30,217 nt of DNA from a virus. The notes beneath the pieces are model-generated. The model was not told where the DNA came from, did no database searches, and saw only the letters and a list, made by a program, of their open reading frames with translations. Position numbers and translations under genes: made by a program. Of this stretch, positions 8,786 through 15,964 are shown piece after piece; within the stretch, counting starts at the first letter, position 1; every line of letters starts with the position of its first letter. The stretch covers positions 1 through 30,217 of the IMG/VR virus record IMGVR_UViG_3300046003_004909. The stretch is one strand, 5' to 3'.

Positions 8786-9394
8786 ATGAGTTTAAAAAGT
8801 TTACAACAAAAGATAGGAGCTACTCCTGACGGTAATTTTGGTCCAACTACAATGAAAAAGGCAATGGAGTATTTTAGGTTAACTCCAACAGCTGCTGCCC
8901 ACTTCTTCGGTCAAACAGCACACGAAACTGGGGGATTTACAATACTCTCAGAGAATTTAAACTATTCTGCAGAGGGTTTACAAAAAACCTTCTCAAAGTA
9001 TTTTCCAGGCACACTAGAAGAATCATATGCTAAAAACCCTCAAAAGATTGCCAATAGGGTTTATGCATCAAGAATGGGTAATGGTAATGAGGCATCTGGT
9101 GATGGTTGGAAGTTTAGAGGAAGAGGAGCTCTTCAATTAACAGGAAAAGATAATTACACAGCATTCTCCAAGTACCTACAAAAACCAGAAATAATAACCA
9201 ATCCAGACCTAGTAGCGACACTATATTCTTTTGAATCAGCAATATTCTTTTTTAATAATAATAAACTGTGGAACTTATGTAAAGTAGTTGATGATGCATC
9301 AATTCTTGCATTAACTAGAAGAGTAAATGGTGGAACTCATGGTTTGGAAGATCGAGCTATTAGAACTAAGAAGTATTATGAATACATAAAATAG
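8786..9394 (+). CDS. Endolysin, glycoside hydrolase family 19 type
   Basis: This 202-residue muralytic enzyme would cleave the peptidoglycan glycan strand at lysis. The family 19 fold is shown by AAAHFFGQTAHETGGF (residues 36-51, catalytic-acid candidate Glu47), SENLNYSAEGL (second Glu56), the GDGWKFRGRGALQLTGKDNY block near 105-125 (typical of GH19/phage lysozymes) and RRVNGG near 180. The N-terminal LQQKIGATPDGNFGPTT resembles a shortened peptidoglycan-binding repeat. There is no signal peptide, so export would need a holin. It is flanked by small membrane proteins, as in other lysis cassettes. Confidence 0.88.
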   Translation: MSLKSLQQKIGATPDGNFGPTTMKKAMEYFRLTPTAAAHFFGQTAHETGGFTILSENLNYSAEGLQKTFSKYFPGTLEESYAKNPQKIANRVYASRMGNGNEASGDGWKFRGRGALQLTGKDNYTAFSKYLQKPEIITNPDLVATLYSFESAIFFFNNNKLWNLCKVVDDASILALTRRVNGGTHGLEDRAIRTKKYYEYIK

Positions 9395-9399
9395 TTATT

Positions 9400-9825
9400 A
9401 TGAAAACAGGATTAATAATTATACTATCAATGTCAACAATCTTAGCCTTTATTGGCACTTATTTTTTTAATCTAACTTCAGATAATGCTGAGCAATTTCT
9501 TGCTGTGAGTGTTGTTGTATTTGCTGATGGGTTTTTTGGTGTATGGGCAGGAATAAAGAGAGAGGGATTTAAAACTTATAAAGCCCTAAGTGTGTTAAGA
9601 ACATTTGGATTCTGGGTAATAATGCTTGCTTGCATATTAGCAATTGAAAAAGGATTTACAGGAACAGCTTGGTTGAGTGAAACCATAATGGCACCTTTCC
9701 TAGTGTTCCAACTAATCTCAGTATTAAAGAATGCTTCAATGGTGGGTGTTGTAAAAAATGAATTACTTACTCAAATATTAGATAAATTCGATAATCATAA
9801 AGGACAAAGAGATGTTACAGAATAA
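9400..9825 (+). CDS. Holin-like integral membrane protein
   Basis: This 141-residue protein has about four hydrophobic segments (residues 4-23, 32-50, 66-84, 94-108). The ADGFFGVWAGIKREGFKTYK section with following hydrophobic helices resembles phage holins of the large toxin-secretion/phage-lysis holin group, where an acidic residue precedes a Gly-rich helix and a basic loop. It starts 5 nt after the endolysin gene and its 3' end overlaps the next gene by 14 nt. It would form the inner-membrane lesion that releases the endolysin. Holin assignment is by topology and context, not a firm family match. Confidence 0.65.
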   Translation: MKTGLIIILSMSTILAFIGTYFFNLTSDNAEQFLAVSVVVFADGFFGVWAGIKREGFKTYKALSVLRTFGFWVIMLACILAIEKGFTGTAWLSETIMAPFLVFQLISVLKNASMVGVVKNELLTQILDKFDNHKGQRDVTE

Positions 9826-10165
9826 ACAAAACATACTGCTAATCATAGTATTAGTACTAGTAGGATACAGCATTTTTAATACAAATAGTATTAGAACAGA
9901 CGTTAAAGGATTTATAGATAAGATTGAATCACTCCAAACTGAAATAGACTCAGCCCTAGTAGTCAATCGTGAAATAGACACTAAAATAGATTCAGTAACA
10001 CATAAAGTAGTTACAATTACAAATGAAATTCACCAAATTAATAAAACAGTAACAATCATAAAAAAACAAACAAATGAAAAAGCTAATAATATTGACAAGC
10101 TTTCTGATAGTGAACTTGAACTGTTTTTCACAAGCAGATACAAAGACAGTTTGCCTACCGAGTAA
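9812..10165 (+). CDS. Inner-membrane spanin-like protein
   Basis: This 117-residue protein has an N-terminal transmembrane segment (residues 8-22, ILLIIVLVLVGYSIF) and a long heptad-rich periplasmic domain (about 30-95), the architecture of i-spanins such as Rz. It overlaps the holin-like gene by 14 nt. The next gene starts inside it in another reading frame and overlaps it by 92 nt, recalling Rz/Rz1 nesting. It would connect to an outer-membrane partner to disrupt the outer membrane. The sequence itself is not recognised; the call is structural and contextual. Confidence 0.55.
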   Translation: MLQNKQNILLIIVLVLVGYSIFNTNSIRTDVKGFIDKIESLQTEIDSALVVNREIDTKIDSVTHKVVTITNEIHQINKTVTIIKKQTNEKANNIDKLSDSELELFFTSRYKDSLPTE

Positions 10166-10475
10166 AGTAGCCAGACAAGCAGCTAAGGAATTAGTACGTT
10201 ATGATGGATGTGTAGCTGAAAATGATTTACTATCAACTGTAGTAAATAAGTTAGAAGAAAGAGATGAGCATAAGGATACAATCATTGAGTTACTGAATGA
10301 TAAAGACGAGAATAACCAATACATCATTCGTCAACAAGAATTACAAATTGGTCAGTACGAACATATGACTAGTGATCTACGAGATGAAATAAAAAAACAA
10401 AGAACAAAAACCTTTTTATATAAACTAGGTACACTAGTTGGAGTAATTACCTCAGGGTATCTCTTTATAAAATAA
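10074..10475 (+). CDS. Exported coiled-coil protein, spanin-partner candidate
   Basis: This 133-residue protein starts inside the previous gene. It has an N-terminal signal sequence (MKKLIILTSFLIVNLNCFSQ) with a Cys at residue 17, not a perfect lipobox, then a central coiled coil (about 50-110, rich in Glu, Gln and Lys) and a C-terminal hydrophobic segment (114-132). Nesting with an Rz-like gene at the end of a lysis cassette suggests it is the outer-membrane or second spanin component. The C-terminal membrane helix is unlike classical Rz1, so another envelope role is possible. A hairpin and promoter follow immediately. Confidence 0.55.
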   Translation: MKKLIILTSFLIVNLNCFSQADTKTVCLPSKVARQAAKELVRYDGCVAENDLLSTVVNKLEERDEHKDTIIELLNDKDENNQYIIRQQELQIGQYEHMTSDLRDEIKKQRTKTFLYKLGTLVGVITSGYLFIK

Positions 10476-10476
10476 A

Positions 10477-10508
10477 TTTGGCTCCCTAAGGGAGCCTTCG
10501 TACATTTA
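10477..10508 (+). promoter_or_regulatory. Bacteroidota-type promoter with internal hairpin
   Basis: TTTG at 10477-10480, a 20-nt spacer, then TACATTTA at 10501-10508. The spacer contains most of the terminator hairpin of the previous unit. It serves the gene at 10527; the leader ends AAAAGTT before the ATG. Confidence 0.7.
10480..10496 (+). terminator. Hairpin after lysis cassette
   Basis: A perfect 7-bp GC-rich stem GGCTCCC/GGGAGCC with loop TAA, at 10480-10496. The following T-tract is weak (TTCGTACATTT), so termination may be partial. Confidence 0.6.
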
Positions 10509-10526
10509 AGTATTAAAATAAAAGTT

Positions 10527-11042
10527 ATGATATACAATCCTTCTTACTCACAAGAACAATTAGAGAAAAAATTTAAAAAGTTACGTAAATTAAATTACAA
10601 TGCTTTTAGGTGGTGGAGAATGTATGACGATCCAAAACCTTCTTTATCTAAACAATCCTTTATATTAGACCGGATTAAAAATGGTGATTTTAATTACTCT
10701 CACTACAACTATCAAGCTATGTGGTGTGAGCATGAAATGAATAAAATTTACAATAAATTTGGTTTAGATGATATGGGACGATATGTAGAGGAAACTTCAT
10801 TACTTCGTTCACGTAGAAAACGTTTATTAGAAGATCACTACAAGGAAGAAGATAATAGATTAGAATCTATTGCTATTGAATTATCTAAAAACTTCAAAAT
10901 TACTAAAGATGAAGTAAAAACTCTAATGGGAGAATTTGATGGTACACTAGAAGAGTTGTACATTCACTTACAACAAAAATACCCTTATAATAAATTTTAT
11001 TTACCAAAATCATTAAAACATTTACAATCACGTTATGATTAA
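10527..11042 (+). CDS. Hypothetical protein
   Basis: This 171-residue, highly charged protein has no signal peptide or membrane segment. It is aromatic-rich near the N-terminus (NYNAFRWWRMY, about 29-39) and has a basic RSRRKRLLEDH helix near 90-100. I do not recognise a family. It is the first gene behind the promoter at 10477 and overlaps the transglycosylase gene by 8 nt, so the two are translationally coupled. A role linked to DNA modification is possible from that coupling only. Confidence 0.8.
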   Translation: MIYNPSYSQEQLEKKFKKLRKLNYNAFRWWRMYDDPKPSLSKQSFILDRIKNGDFNYSHYNYQAMWCEHEMNKIYNKFGLDDMGRYVEETSLLRSRRKRLLEDHYKEEDNRLESIAIELSKNFKITKDEVKTLMGEFDGTLEELYIHLQQKYPYNKFYLPKSLKHLQSRYD

Positions 11043-11823
11043 AATTTCACACGAATTACCCTTAACCCTAATGGAATATAGCCATGAATGGAATAATTTT
11101 GACTATTGTTTACCCCACTTGTTGGATAAATACTCTGATTACAGACAATATTTTTTAGATGCTCGAGAAAGAGACAGATTCATAATCTGTGATAATGGAT
11201 TATTTGAGGGAGTAACTCATACTACTCAAGATTTACTTGAAAAAATTGATTTAATTAAACCTGATATTTTTATTGTTCCTGACGAGTGGAATGATTCAAC
11301 AATCACGGCTAAAAATGCTAAACATTGGTTACAATATAAGATGCCGATGCGTACTAAATTAATGGTAGTATTGCAAGGAAAAACCGTGAGTGATATACAT
11401 TTATTATACCAACAATGTGTTGATTTAGGTTATACTCATTTTGCATTTAATCATTCCTCTATTGTTTATCAAGAATTAGGAGGATCAGAAAATGTTTTAG
11501 CTAATCAATCTGTTGGGAGAGTATTACTTATACAATTTTTATTATCCCAAAATGTAATTAAGGATCATCACTATATTCATTTATTAGGAGCTTCTACTCC
11601 ACAAGAATTTACATTTTATAGAGACGCAATCCCTACCGTTGTTAATTCAGTTGATACTTCAAACCCAATTATTTGTGGTGCTTTAGGTATAAGATATACT
11701 GAAACAGGTTTATTAGAAAAACCCAAAGAAAAGATTGAAGAATTTATGGAAGAAAATTTGGATTCCAAATTAGAAGATATTATATTTAATATAAATAAAT
11801 TTAAAGAATTTTGTAATCAATGA
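11035..11823 (+). CDS. TGT-like / DpdA-type deazaguanine transglycosylase
   Basis: This 262-residue protein looks like a divergent tRNA-guanine transglycosylase family member of the phage DpdA type, which exchanges guanine in DNA for a 7-deazaguanine. Blocks parallel to TGT are visible in order: ICDNGLFEG (Asp53, cf. DSGGFQ), IVPDEWND near 80, VVLQGK (111-116, cf. the VQGG loop), YTHFAFNHSS near 133 (cf. the GGLS region), YIHLLGAST near 180 (cf. LMGVGTP) and NSVDTSNP with Asp207 at the place of the nucleophile in DCVLPTR. The zinc-binding C-terminal region of bacterial TGT is absent. A queC gene lies 600 bp downstream, which supports the role. The match is by eye, so DpdA is a strong inference rather than proven. 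Confidence 0.7.
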   Translation: MIKISHELPLTLMEYSHEWNNFDYCLPHLLDKYSDYRQYFLDARERDRFIICDNGLFEGVTHTTQDLLEKIDLIKPDIFIVPDEWNDSTITAKNAKHWLQYKMPMRTKLMVVLQGKTVSDIHLLYQQCVDLGYTHFAFNHSSIVYQELGGSENVLANQSVGRVLLIQFLLSQNVIKDHHYIHLLGASTPQEFTFYRDAIPTVVNSVDTSNPIICGALGIRYTETGLLEKPKEKIEEFMEENLDSKLEDIIFNINKFKEFCNQ

Positions 11824-11960
11824 TAAAGTTTTATTTAATACAATTAGTAAACCGACCACTTAGTTGGTTTGGGTATAGCTATCAAAGAATGGCTGAGTTT
11901 GGTCCTGAAACCCTTGATATAACCTTCCATCCTTGGAAATTAGAAAAATTAAAAAAATGA
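11820..11960 (+). CDS. Small hypothetical protein
   Basis: This 46-residue frame starts at an ATGA overlap with the transglycosylase stop and ends at another ATGA overlap with the next small frame. It begins MIKFYLIQLVNRPLSWFGYS and is aromatic- and basic-rich. No family is recognised. The chained start/stop overlaps are the main support that it is translated. Confidence 0.55.
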   Translation: MIKFYLIQLVNRPLSWFGYSYQRMAEFGPETLDITFHPWKLEKLKK

Positions 11961-12109
11961 CCGAAGTTATAAATCATATTTGTGGAACTTGTGGGGAAAA
12001 TCATCCCCACATTTTTAACCTTTCTGCACTTTTTGTTGGAGTAGCAGGATATTTTTCATATATTAAATTTGCAATAAAAAATAAATTAAAGTTATGGACA
12101 AAAAATTAG
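11957..12109 (+). CDS. Small CxxC membrane-anchored protein
   Basis: This 50-residue protein has a CGTCGENHPH zinc-knuckle-like segment (residues 9-18) followed by one hydrophobic helix (about 21-40) and a basic tail. It overlaps the previous frame by 4 nt and the next by 16 nt. It is too short for a family assignment; the Cys/His cluster next to a membrane helix is the notable feature. Confidence 0.5.
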   Translation: MTEVINHICGTCGENHPHIFNLSALFVGVAGYFSYIKFAIKNKLKLWTKN

Positions 12110-12432
12110 TATCATTATTGATCAAATCATCACCAAGTTCGATTTTTACAAAACAAAACGTATTAGAAATTATTAATTTAATCACAGAACCAGTTATGGA
12201 ACAAAAAGTTATGGAACAAAAACCTTACATGATGTCGCTTTATGACTATTTAGGTAGAGCAGCAGGAAAACAATTAGGAGCAGAAGTAAATAATGTTGCT
12301 GTAAAGCTTAAAGAAACTATCCACGAAAGACATATTGAAAATCCTGCTTACAAAGGGACAGTACATTTGTATCGTAGAGAATTTTTAGATGAATATTTTG
12401 GAAAAAAGATTTATGAAGGAGAGCAAAAATAA
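12094..12432 (+). CDS. Hypothetical protein upstream of queC
   Basis: This 112-residue soluble protein contains a short internal duplication of EQKVMEQK near residues 36-43. No family is recognised. It overlaps the small gene before it by 16 nt and queC after it by 20 nt, so it is coupled to the deazaguanine genes and could assist them; that is inference from position only. Confidence 0.75.
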   Translation: MDKKLVSLLIKSSPSSIFTKQNVLEIINLITEPVMEQKVMEQKPYMMSLYDYLGRAAGKQLGAEVNNVAVKLKETIHERHIENPAYKGTVHLYRREFLDEYFGKKIYEGEQK

Positions 12433-13249
12433 GAAACATGTAGTCCTTTCACTGAGTGGAGGCATGGATAGCAGTACGTTACTACTTAGATGTCTAAAAG
12501 AGTATGACACAGTTACTGCTATTTCATTTGACTATGGTCAAAAACACAGAGTAGAGCTAGAGAGAGCTCAATCACTAGTAGAGTATATTAGAGTAGAGTA
12601 CGCTAAAAGGTCTGATAAATGGACAACACCTATTAATTACCGCCAAATCCAATTAAACGGATTAGTTGATTTATTAGATTCAGCCTTAGTAACAGGAGGT
12701 GAAGAAGTACCAGAAGGTCACTATGAGCAATCAAATCAAAAAGAGACAGTTGTTCCTAATCGTAACAAAATGTTTGCTTCAATAGTACAAGCAGTAGCTT
12801 TATCTGTTTCTAATAGAACAAAAGAAAATTGCGATATTGCTTTAGGAATTCATGCAGGAGATTTTGGAGTTTATCCAGATTGTAGACAAGAATTCAGAGA
12901 TGCTGATGATGCTGCTTTTAGAGCAGGTAACTGGGATGCTGAAAGAGTAGGATATTTCACTCCATATCTTGAAGGAATGAAATATGATATTTTAGTTGAT
13001 GGCCAAATCTTATGTGAAGAATTAGGATTAGACTTTAACGAAGTATATAGTAGAACTAATACGAGTTATAAACCATACCCAAGTGGGAATTCTGATTATA
13101 AGAGTGCTTCATCAGTTGAAAGAGTAGAAGCGTTTATTAAATTAGGTCGTCCTGATCCTGTAATTTATGAGGATGAAGATGGTATAGCTTCTTGGGATAA
13201 AGTAGTAGCTCATGTTTCTAAAGTATTAGCAGATCATCAAGCTTCTTAA
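12413..13249 (+). CDS. queC: 7-cyano-7-deazaguanine synthase QueC, zinc-site variant
   Basis: This 278-residue enzyme would convert carboxy-deazaguanine to preQ0 using ATP and ammonia. The PP-loop SLSGGMDSS is near residues 13-21, and VPNRNKMF and YPDCRQEF are typical QueC blocks. I prefer the ATG at 12413 over 12389 because it places the start closer to the PP-loop. In QueC the C-terminus normally reads like TxSCYxGxxxxCGxCxxCxxR, with four zinc-binding Cys. Here the aligned stretch, TNTSYKPYPSGNSDYKSASS followed by VERVEAF, has none of them. The fold is otherwise intact, so altered or zinc-independent activity is possible. The product is the expected substrate source for the upstream transglycosylase. 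No queD, queE or folE is in the window. Confidence 0.88.
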   Translation: MKESKNKKHVVLSLSGGMDSSTLLLRCLKEYDTVTAISFDYGQKHRVELERAQSLVEYIRVEYAKRSDKWTTPINYRQIQLNGLVDLLDSALVTGGEEVPEGHYEQSNQKETVVPNRNKMFASIVQAVALSVSNRTKENCDIALGIHAGDFGVYPDCRQEFRDADDAAFRAGNWDAERVGYFTPYLEGMKYDILVDGQILCEELGLDFNEVYSRTNTSYKPYPSGNSDYKSASSVERVEAFIKLGRPDPVIYEDEDGIASWDKVVAHVSKVLADHQAS

Positions 13250-13301
13250 ATTTTCTTAAACTTTATGATATTTATAGTAGTACCACATATACCACTATGA
13301 T

Positions 13302-14012
13302 ATGAAAGTTTATATATATTGCATTTTTGATGAAAATGAGATTCCTATTTACATAGGGAAAACTAAAAATTCTTTAATTAAAAGGGAATCTCAACATCAA
13401 AAACGATTAAAACAGAAAGTAAATATTTTTGAATTAGATTTTGTAGATGAAAGTGATTGGAAACGTTGGGAATGTTATTGGATAGAACAATTTAAAACTT
13501 GGGGTTTTAATCTATATAATCAAAATAAAGGAGGAGGTGGTGTTGAATCACATTCTTTAGAAACCCGAAATAAAATGAGTTTAACTCCAAGACCCGGAAC
13601 TTCTAATAAACTTAAGGGTGTAAAAAGACCTGATGTTAGTAATAGAATGAAAGGTGTTAAATTTAGTGAAAAAACATGCCAAAAAATAACTCAATCTAAA
13701 ACAGGACATCAATGTTATTCAAATCCTAAGAGGGCGTTAAAAATCGTTGAATCTAATTTAATTCATTATCAAATTGAATCTGAAAGGAATAAAAAAATTT
13801 CTAATAAATTAATAGGTAGAGAAGCATCTTGGGTTAAAGATAGTTTAAGTAAACCTATTCTACAGTTTGATAAACAAAATAACTTTATTAAAGAATGGGA
13901 AAGTGCGAGTGAAGCAGCAAAATCTTTAAATAAATCTTCTTCAGCGATCTCTGAATGTTGTTCAGGAAAAAGAAAAAGTATTTATGGTTTTGTTTGGAAA
14001 TTTAAAAATTAA
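13302..14012 (+). CDS. GIY-YIG homing endonuclease with NUMOD modules
   Basis: This 236-residue protein starts with a GIY-YIG nuclease core: YIYCIFDENEIPIYIGKT (residues 4-21), Arg29-like basic helix and catalytic-Glu candidates near WIEQF (62-66). Then come two NUMOD3-like repeats (NKLKGVKRPDVSNRMKGVKF near 108-127) and a C-terminal NUMOD1-type helix-turn-helix (FIKEWESASEAAKSLNKSSS then GFVWKF). It is like the Seg endonucleases of T4. It stands 52 nt after queC, preceded by ATATTTATA at 13268-13276, and leaves queC intact. Confidence 0.88.
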   Translation: MKVYIYCIFDENEIPIYIGKTKNSLIKRESQHQKRLKQKVNIFELDFVDESDWKRWECYWIEQFKTWGFNLYNQNKGGGGVESHSLETRNKMSLTPRPGTSNKLKGVKRPDVSNRMKGVKFSEKTCQKITQSKTGHQCYSNPKRALKIVESNLIHYQIESERNKKISNKLIGREASWVKDSLSKPILQFDKQNNFIKEWESASEAAKSLNKSSSAISECCSGKRKSIYGFVWKFKN

Positions 14013-14024
14013 TTAGTATATTAC
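13993..14024 (+). promoter_or_regulatory. Bacteroidota-type promoter
   Basis: TTTG at 13993-13996, 20-nt spacer, TATATTAC at 14017-14024, inside the 3' end of the GIY-YIG gene. It would drive the gene at 14039. Confidence 0.65.
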
Positions 14025-14038
14025 ATAAAATATAAATT

Positions 14039-14452
14039 ATGAACGATAAAACAAATTTACTAGGATATAGCCAAGCAGTAGGAATAAGCCTAAGTAATGC
14101 ATCAACAACACTAACAACAAACTGTAATGGTATAGTTAATACATACCATGATGGAAATTGGTCAACTCCTCATACCGGAGGAAGTGGTCTAAGTTACAGT
14201 AACGGAAGTGATTACACTTCACTATCACAAGCAATAACAAATTCAAATAACATGAACAGACAAACAAAAGTAGCTGTATTTACAGTAGAGAGAAACGAAG
14301 ACAATAAAGTAATATCTTCAAAATTCGTAAAAGAATTATGGGTAGAGATTAAAAACGGGGAATCATTAGAATTATCTGTTGCTAAGCAATTGGATAAAGA
14401 CTTTGATCCAAGTGCCACAATCATTAGAGAGCTATCATCAGTTACGTTCTAA
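14039..14452 (+). CDS. Hypothetical protein
   Basis: This 137-residue protein has a Ser/Thr/Asn/Gly-rich N-terminal half (to about residue 70) and a mixed, probably folded C-terminal half from TKVAVFTVERNED on. There is no signal peptide or recognised family. It follows the promoter at 13993 and is 1 nt ahead of the next gene. The low-complexity first half suggests an extended or surface segment; function unknown. Confidence 0.75.
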   Translation: MNDKTNLLGYSQAVGISLSNASTTLTTNCNGIVNTYHDGNWSTPHTGGSGLSYSNGSDYTSLSQAITNSNNMNRQTKVAVFTVERNEDNKVISSKFVKELWVEIKNGESLELSVAKQLDKDFDPSATIIRELSSVTF

Positions 14453-14453
14453 T

Positions 14454-14738
14454 ATGGGAATGTACAGAAAAAAACCAGTTGTAGTTGAAGCAGTTCAATT
14501 TAAAGGGTTTGATAAAGAGACAAGTCAAGTAATGCTATCAGACAGACCAGAATGGTTAGTTAGCGAGTTTGGAAATAGAATACTGTTTTTTGGAGAACAA
14601 AATAACCTTACAATACAGACCCTTGAAGGTAATATGAAAGCTTCAATAGGTGATTTCATTATCAAAGGAATAAACGGAGAATTTTATCCATGCAAACCAG
14701 ATATTTTTGAAAAAACTTACGAAGAAGTTTGGGATTAA
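14454..14738 (+). CDS. Conserved phage hypothetical protein
   Basis: This 94-residue protein starts at the ATG 1 nt after the previous stop; the upstream in-frame extension lies inside another gene and is unlikely to be used. It has the pattern MYRKKPVVVEAVQ at the start and TLEGNMKASIGDFIIKG then GEFYPCKPDIFEKTYE at the end, which I recognise as a small protein widespread in phages of many hosts with no assigned function. The C-terminal GD-I-KG-GE-Y half looks like a small beta barrel. Confidence 0.82.
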   Translation: MGMYRKKPVVVEAVQFKGFDKETSQVMLSDRPEWLVSEFGNRILFFGEQNNLTIQTLEGNMKASIGDFIIKGINGEFYPCKPDIFEKTYEEVWD

Positions 14739-14759
14739 GAAAAAAAGTTCGTATATTTA
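14728..14759 (+). promoter_or_regulatory. Bacteroidota-type promoter
   Basis: TTTG at 14728-14731 (inside the end of the previous gene), 20-nt spacer, TATATTTA at 14752-14759. It precedes the lipoprotein gene by 26 nt. Confidence 0.72.
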
Positions 14760-14785
14760 TTTATAATTAATTAACAAAAACAAAA

Positions 14786-14965
14786 ATGAAAAAAGTATTT
14801 TTAGTATTAGCCGTAATGGCTTTAGTAGCAGTAGGTTGCAAACAAGTAGAAGCACCAGCTTCAGTAACAACAGCAGACTCAACAGCAGTTCAAGTTGATT
14901 CAATTTCAGTGGATTCAGCCTCATTGGAGGTACCACAAGTTGATACAACTAAAACAGTAAAGTAA
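14786..14965 (+). CDS. Small lipoprotein
   Basis: This 59-residue protein has a textbook lipoprotein signal: MKK, a hydrophobic core, and lipobox AVGC with the lipidated Cys at residue 18. The mature part is short, Ser/Thr/Val-rich and acidic, without a fold I recognise. It has its own promoter (14728-14759). Phage lipoproteins of this kind can act in superinfection exclusion or lysis; neither is shown here. Confidence 0.78.
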   Translation: MKKVFLVLAVMALVAVGCKQVEAPASVTTADSTAVQVDSISVDSASLEVPQVDTTKTVK

Positions 14966-15056
14966 TTTACACAATAACCTGTACCCTTGAAAAACTCGTA
15001 TTTAAAGATAAGCAGGTTAGCTCGATATAAAGGGGTATTAGAATAAGAGCAAAAAT

Positions 15057-15152
15057 AGTTAGGTGGTGTAAGATATTGGTTATCACGTTTGACCTCCCAA
15101 AAAATTATTGGGGATATGGAAAAAGACACAGGTTCAAATCCTGTCCTAACTA
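15057..15152 (+). tRNA. Atypical tRNA-like element A, Leu/Ser-type, isotype unassigned
   Basis: A perfect 7-bp acceptor (AGTTAGG/CCTAACT), a D arm closed by GTG/CAC and a perfect T arm (ACAGG TTCAAAT CCTGT) are present; A73 is followed by CAA. The 41 nt between the D and T arms do not form a normal anticodon arm: the best 5+7+5 fold (CCCAA AAAATTA TTGGG) has no T at position 33. It is 96 nt long, as for a type II tRNA. It may be an inserted, rearranged or degenerate tRNA. Confidence 0.55.
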
Positions 15153-15193
15153 CAATTGTTACACATTCTCTTGCATTTTTAGGAATGCAGTTA

Positions 15194-15264
15194 GTCAGGT
15201 GGCGTAATGAGGCGTGGTTGCCGAGTCCTGTATGGTTGCTTTAAGGTTCGAGTCCTCCCTGACA
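15194..15264 (+). tRNA. Degenerate tRNA-like element B
   Basis: GTCAGG/CCTGAC closes a 71-nt unit with a D arm closed by GGC/GCC and a GGTTCGAGTCC T-loop region, but the T stem has only 3 pairs and no standard anticodon arm is found. Likely a decayed tRNA. Confidence 0.4.
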
Positions 15265-15275
15265 ACAAATTCAAG

Positions 15276-15609
15276 ACTACCGTTCTTTGAAACAAAAACT
15301 ATAAAATATGGAACAAATAGCAGCATTTGTTTTAGGGGTTAGTGCAGTTACCTTTGTATGGGTAGTTGCGGTAGCGTTTAGAACAGCAAATTTAGCAAAA
15401 CAAAACGAAGAAAGCATTCGAAATGTAGAAGAGTGGATTTCAAGAAACGATGAATTAGTAAATCGTAGAATTGATCAAGAAATTGAAAGAGTAGACAATC
15501 TACATAAAGATAGCATCAGCTATACTGACTCCAGAGCAGATAAACTGGATTCAAAGATTGAGAATAATAAACATTTATTAAAAGGATAAATTAACAAAAG
15601 AACGGTAGT
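15276..15609. repeat. 13-bp perfect inverted repeat flanking one gene
   Basis: ACTACCGTTCTTT at 15276-15288 and AAAGAACGGTAGT at 15597-15609 are perfect inverted copies. They lie 19 nt before the start and 7 nt after the stop of the gene at 15308. In RNA they would pair the leader with the trailer. No terminal direct repeats are evident. Confidence 0.6.
15308..15589 (+). CDS. Small membrane protein with coiled-coil tail
   Basis: This 93-residue protein has one N-terminal membrane helix (about residues 4-26) and a long charged coiled coil (30-93). The layout is like that of small phage envelope proteins or i-spanins. It lies between tRNA-like elements and a holin-like gene, and is bracketed by a 13-bp inverted repeat. 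No family is recognised. Confidence 0.75.
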   Translation: MEQIAAFVLGVSAVTFVWVVAVAFRTANLAKQNEESIRNVEEWISRNDELVNRRIDQEIERVDNLHKDSISYTDSRADKLDSKIENNKHLLKG

Positions 15610-15684
15610 TAAAAAACAAGTTAACGTTTTTATTTTTTCTATATATTTATAATAAAGTAATAACAAACATAAACACAAAATAAA

Positions 15685-15951
15685 ATGGGAATCGTACAAG
15701 ACAATTTCGAAAAAGCAAAAGCTTGGTATCAATCAAAAACAATTATTGGTTTAATCATCTCTTCTGTAGGAGCAGTGGTATTTGCTTTGACAGCAGGTAA
15801 AGTAGATGTTCAAGGAGCAGCTAATGAAGTATTAAACGCTAACGATGCAGTAGTAGCTGTAGACCAAGTATGGTCAGGAGTATTATTTGCAGTAGGACAA
15901 CTAGTAGCTTTGTGGGGAAGAATCACAGCTAAAACAAACATTAAGCTATAA
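15685..15951 (+). CDS. Holin-like two-helix membrane protein
   Basis: This 88-residue protein has hydrophobic segments at about 20-37 (TIIGLIISSVGAVVFAL) and 64-77 (GVLFAVGQLVALWG), with a polar loop KVDVQGAANEV between and a basic C-terminus (GRITAKTNIKL). The pattern of a charged start, SKTIIG..., VD-QGA... and GRI-AKT resembles small holin-like proteins seen in many phages. ATATTTATA at 15643-15651 lies upstream. A holin role is plausible, but there is a separate lysis cassette at 8.6-10.5 kb. Confidence 0.72.
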   Translation: MGIVQDNFEKAKAWYQSKTIIGLIISSVGAVVFALTAGKVDVQGAANEVLNANDAVVAVDQVWSGVLFAVGQLVALWGRITAKTNIKL

Positions 15952-15964
15952 TAACGTAATTAAA

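Noticed and set aside
12389-12412. Upstream ATG as queC start
   Set aside because: It adds eight residues not expected before the PP-loop and lies deeper inside the upstream gene; 12413 fits better.
14757-15129. Minus-strand frames opposite the lipoprotein gene and element A
   Set aside because: Low-complexity Leu-rich translations opposite a gene with a clear lipobox and promoter; all supported genes are on the + strand.
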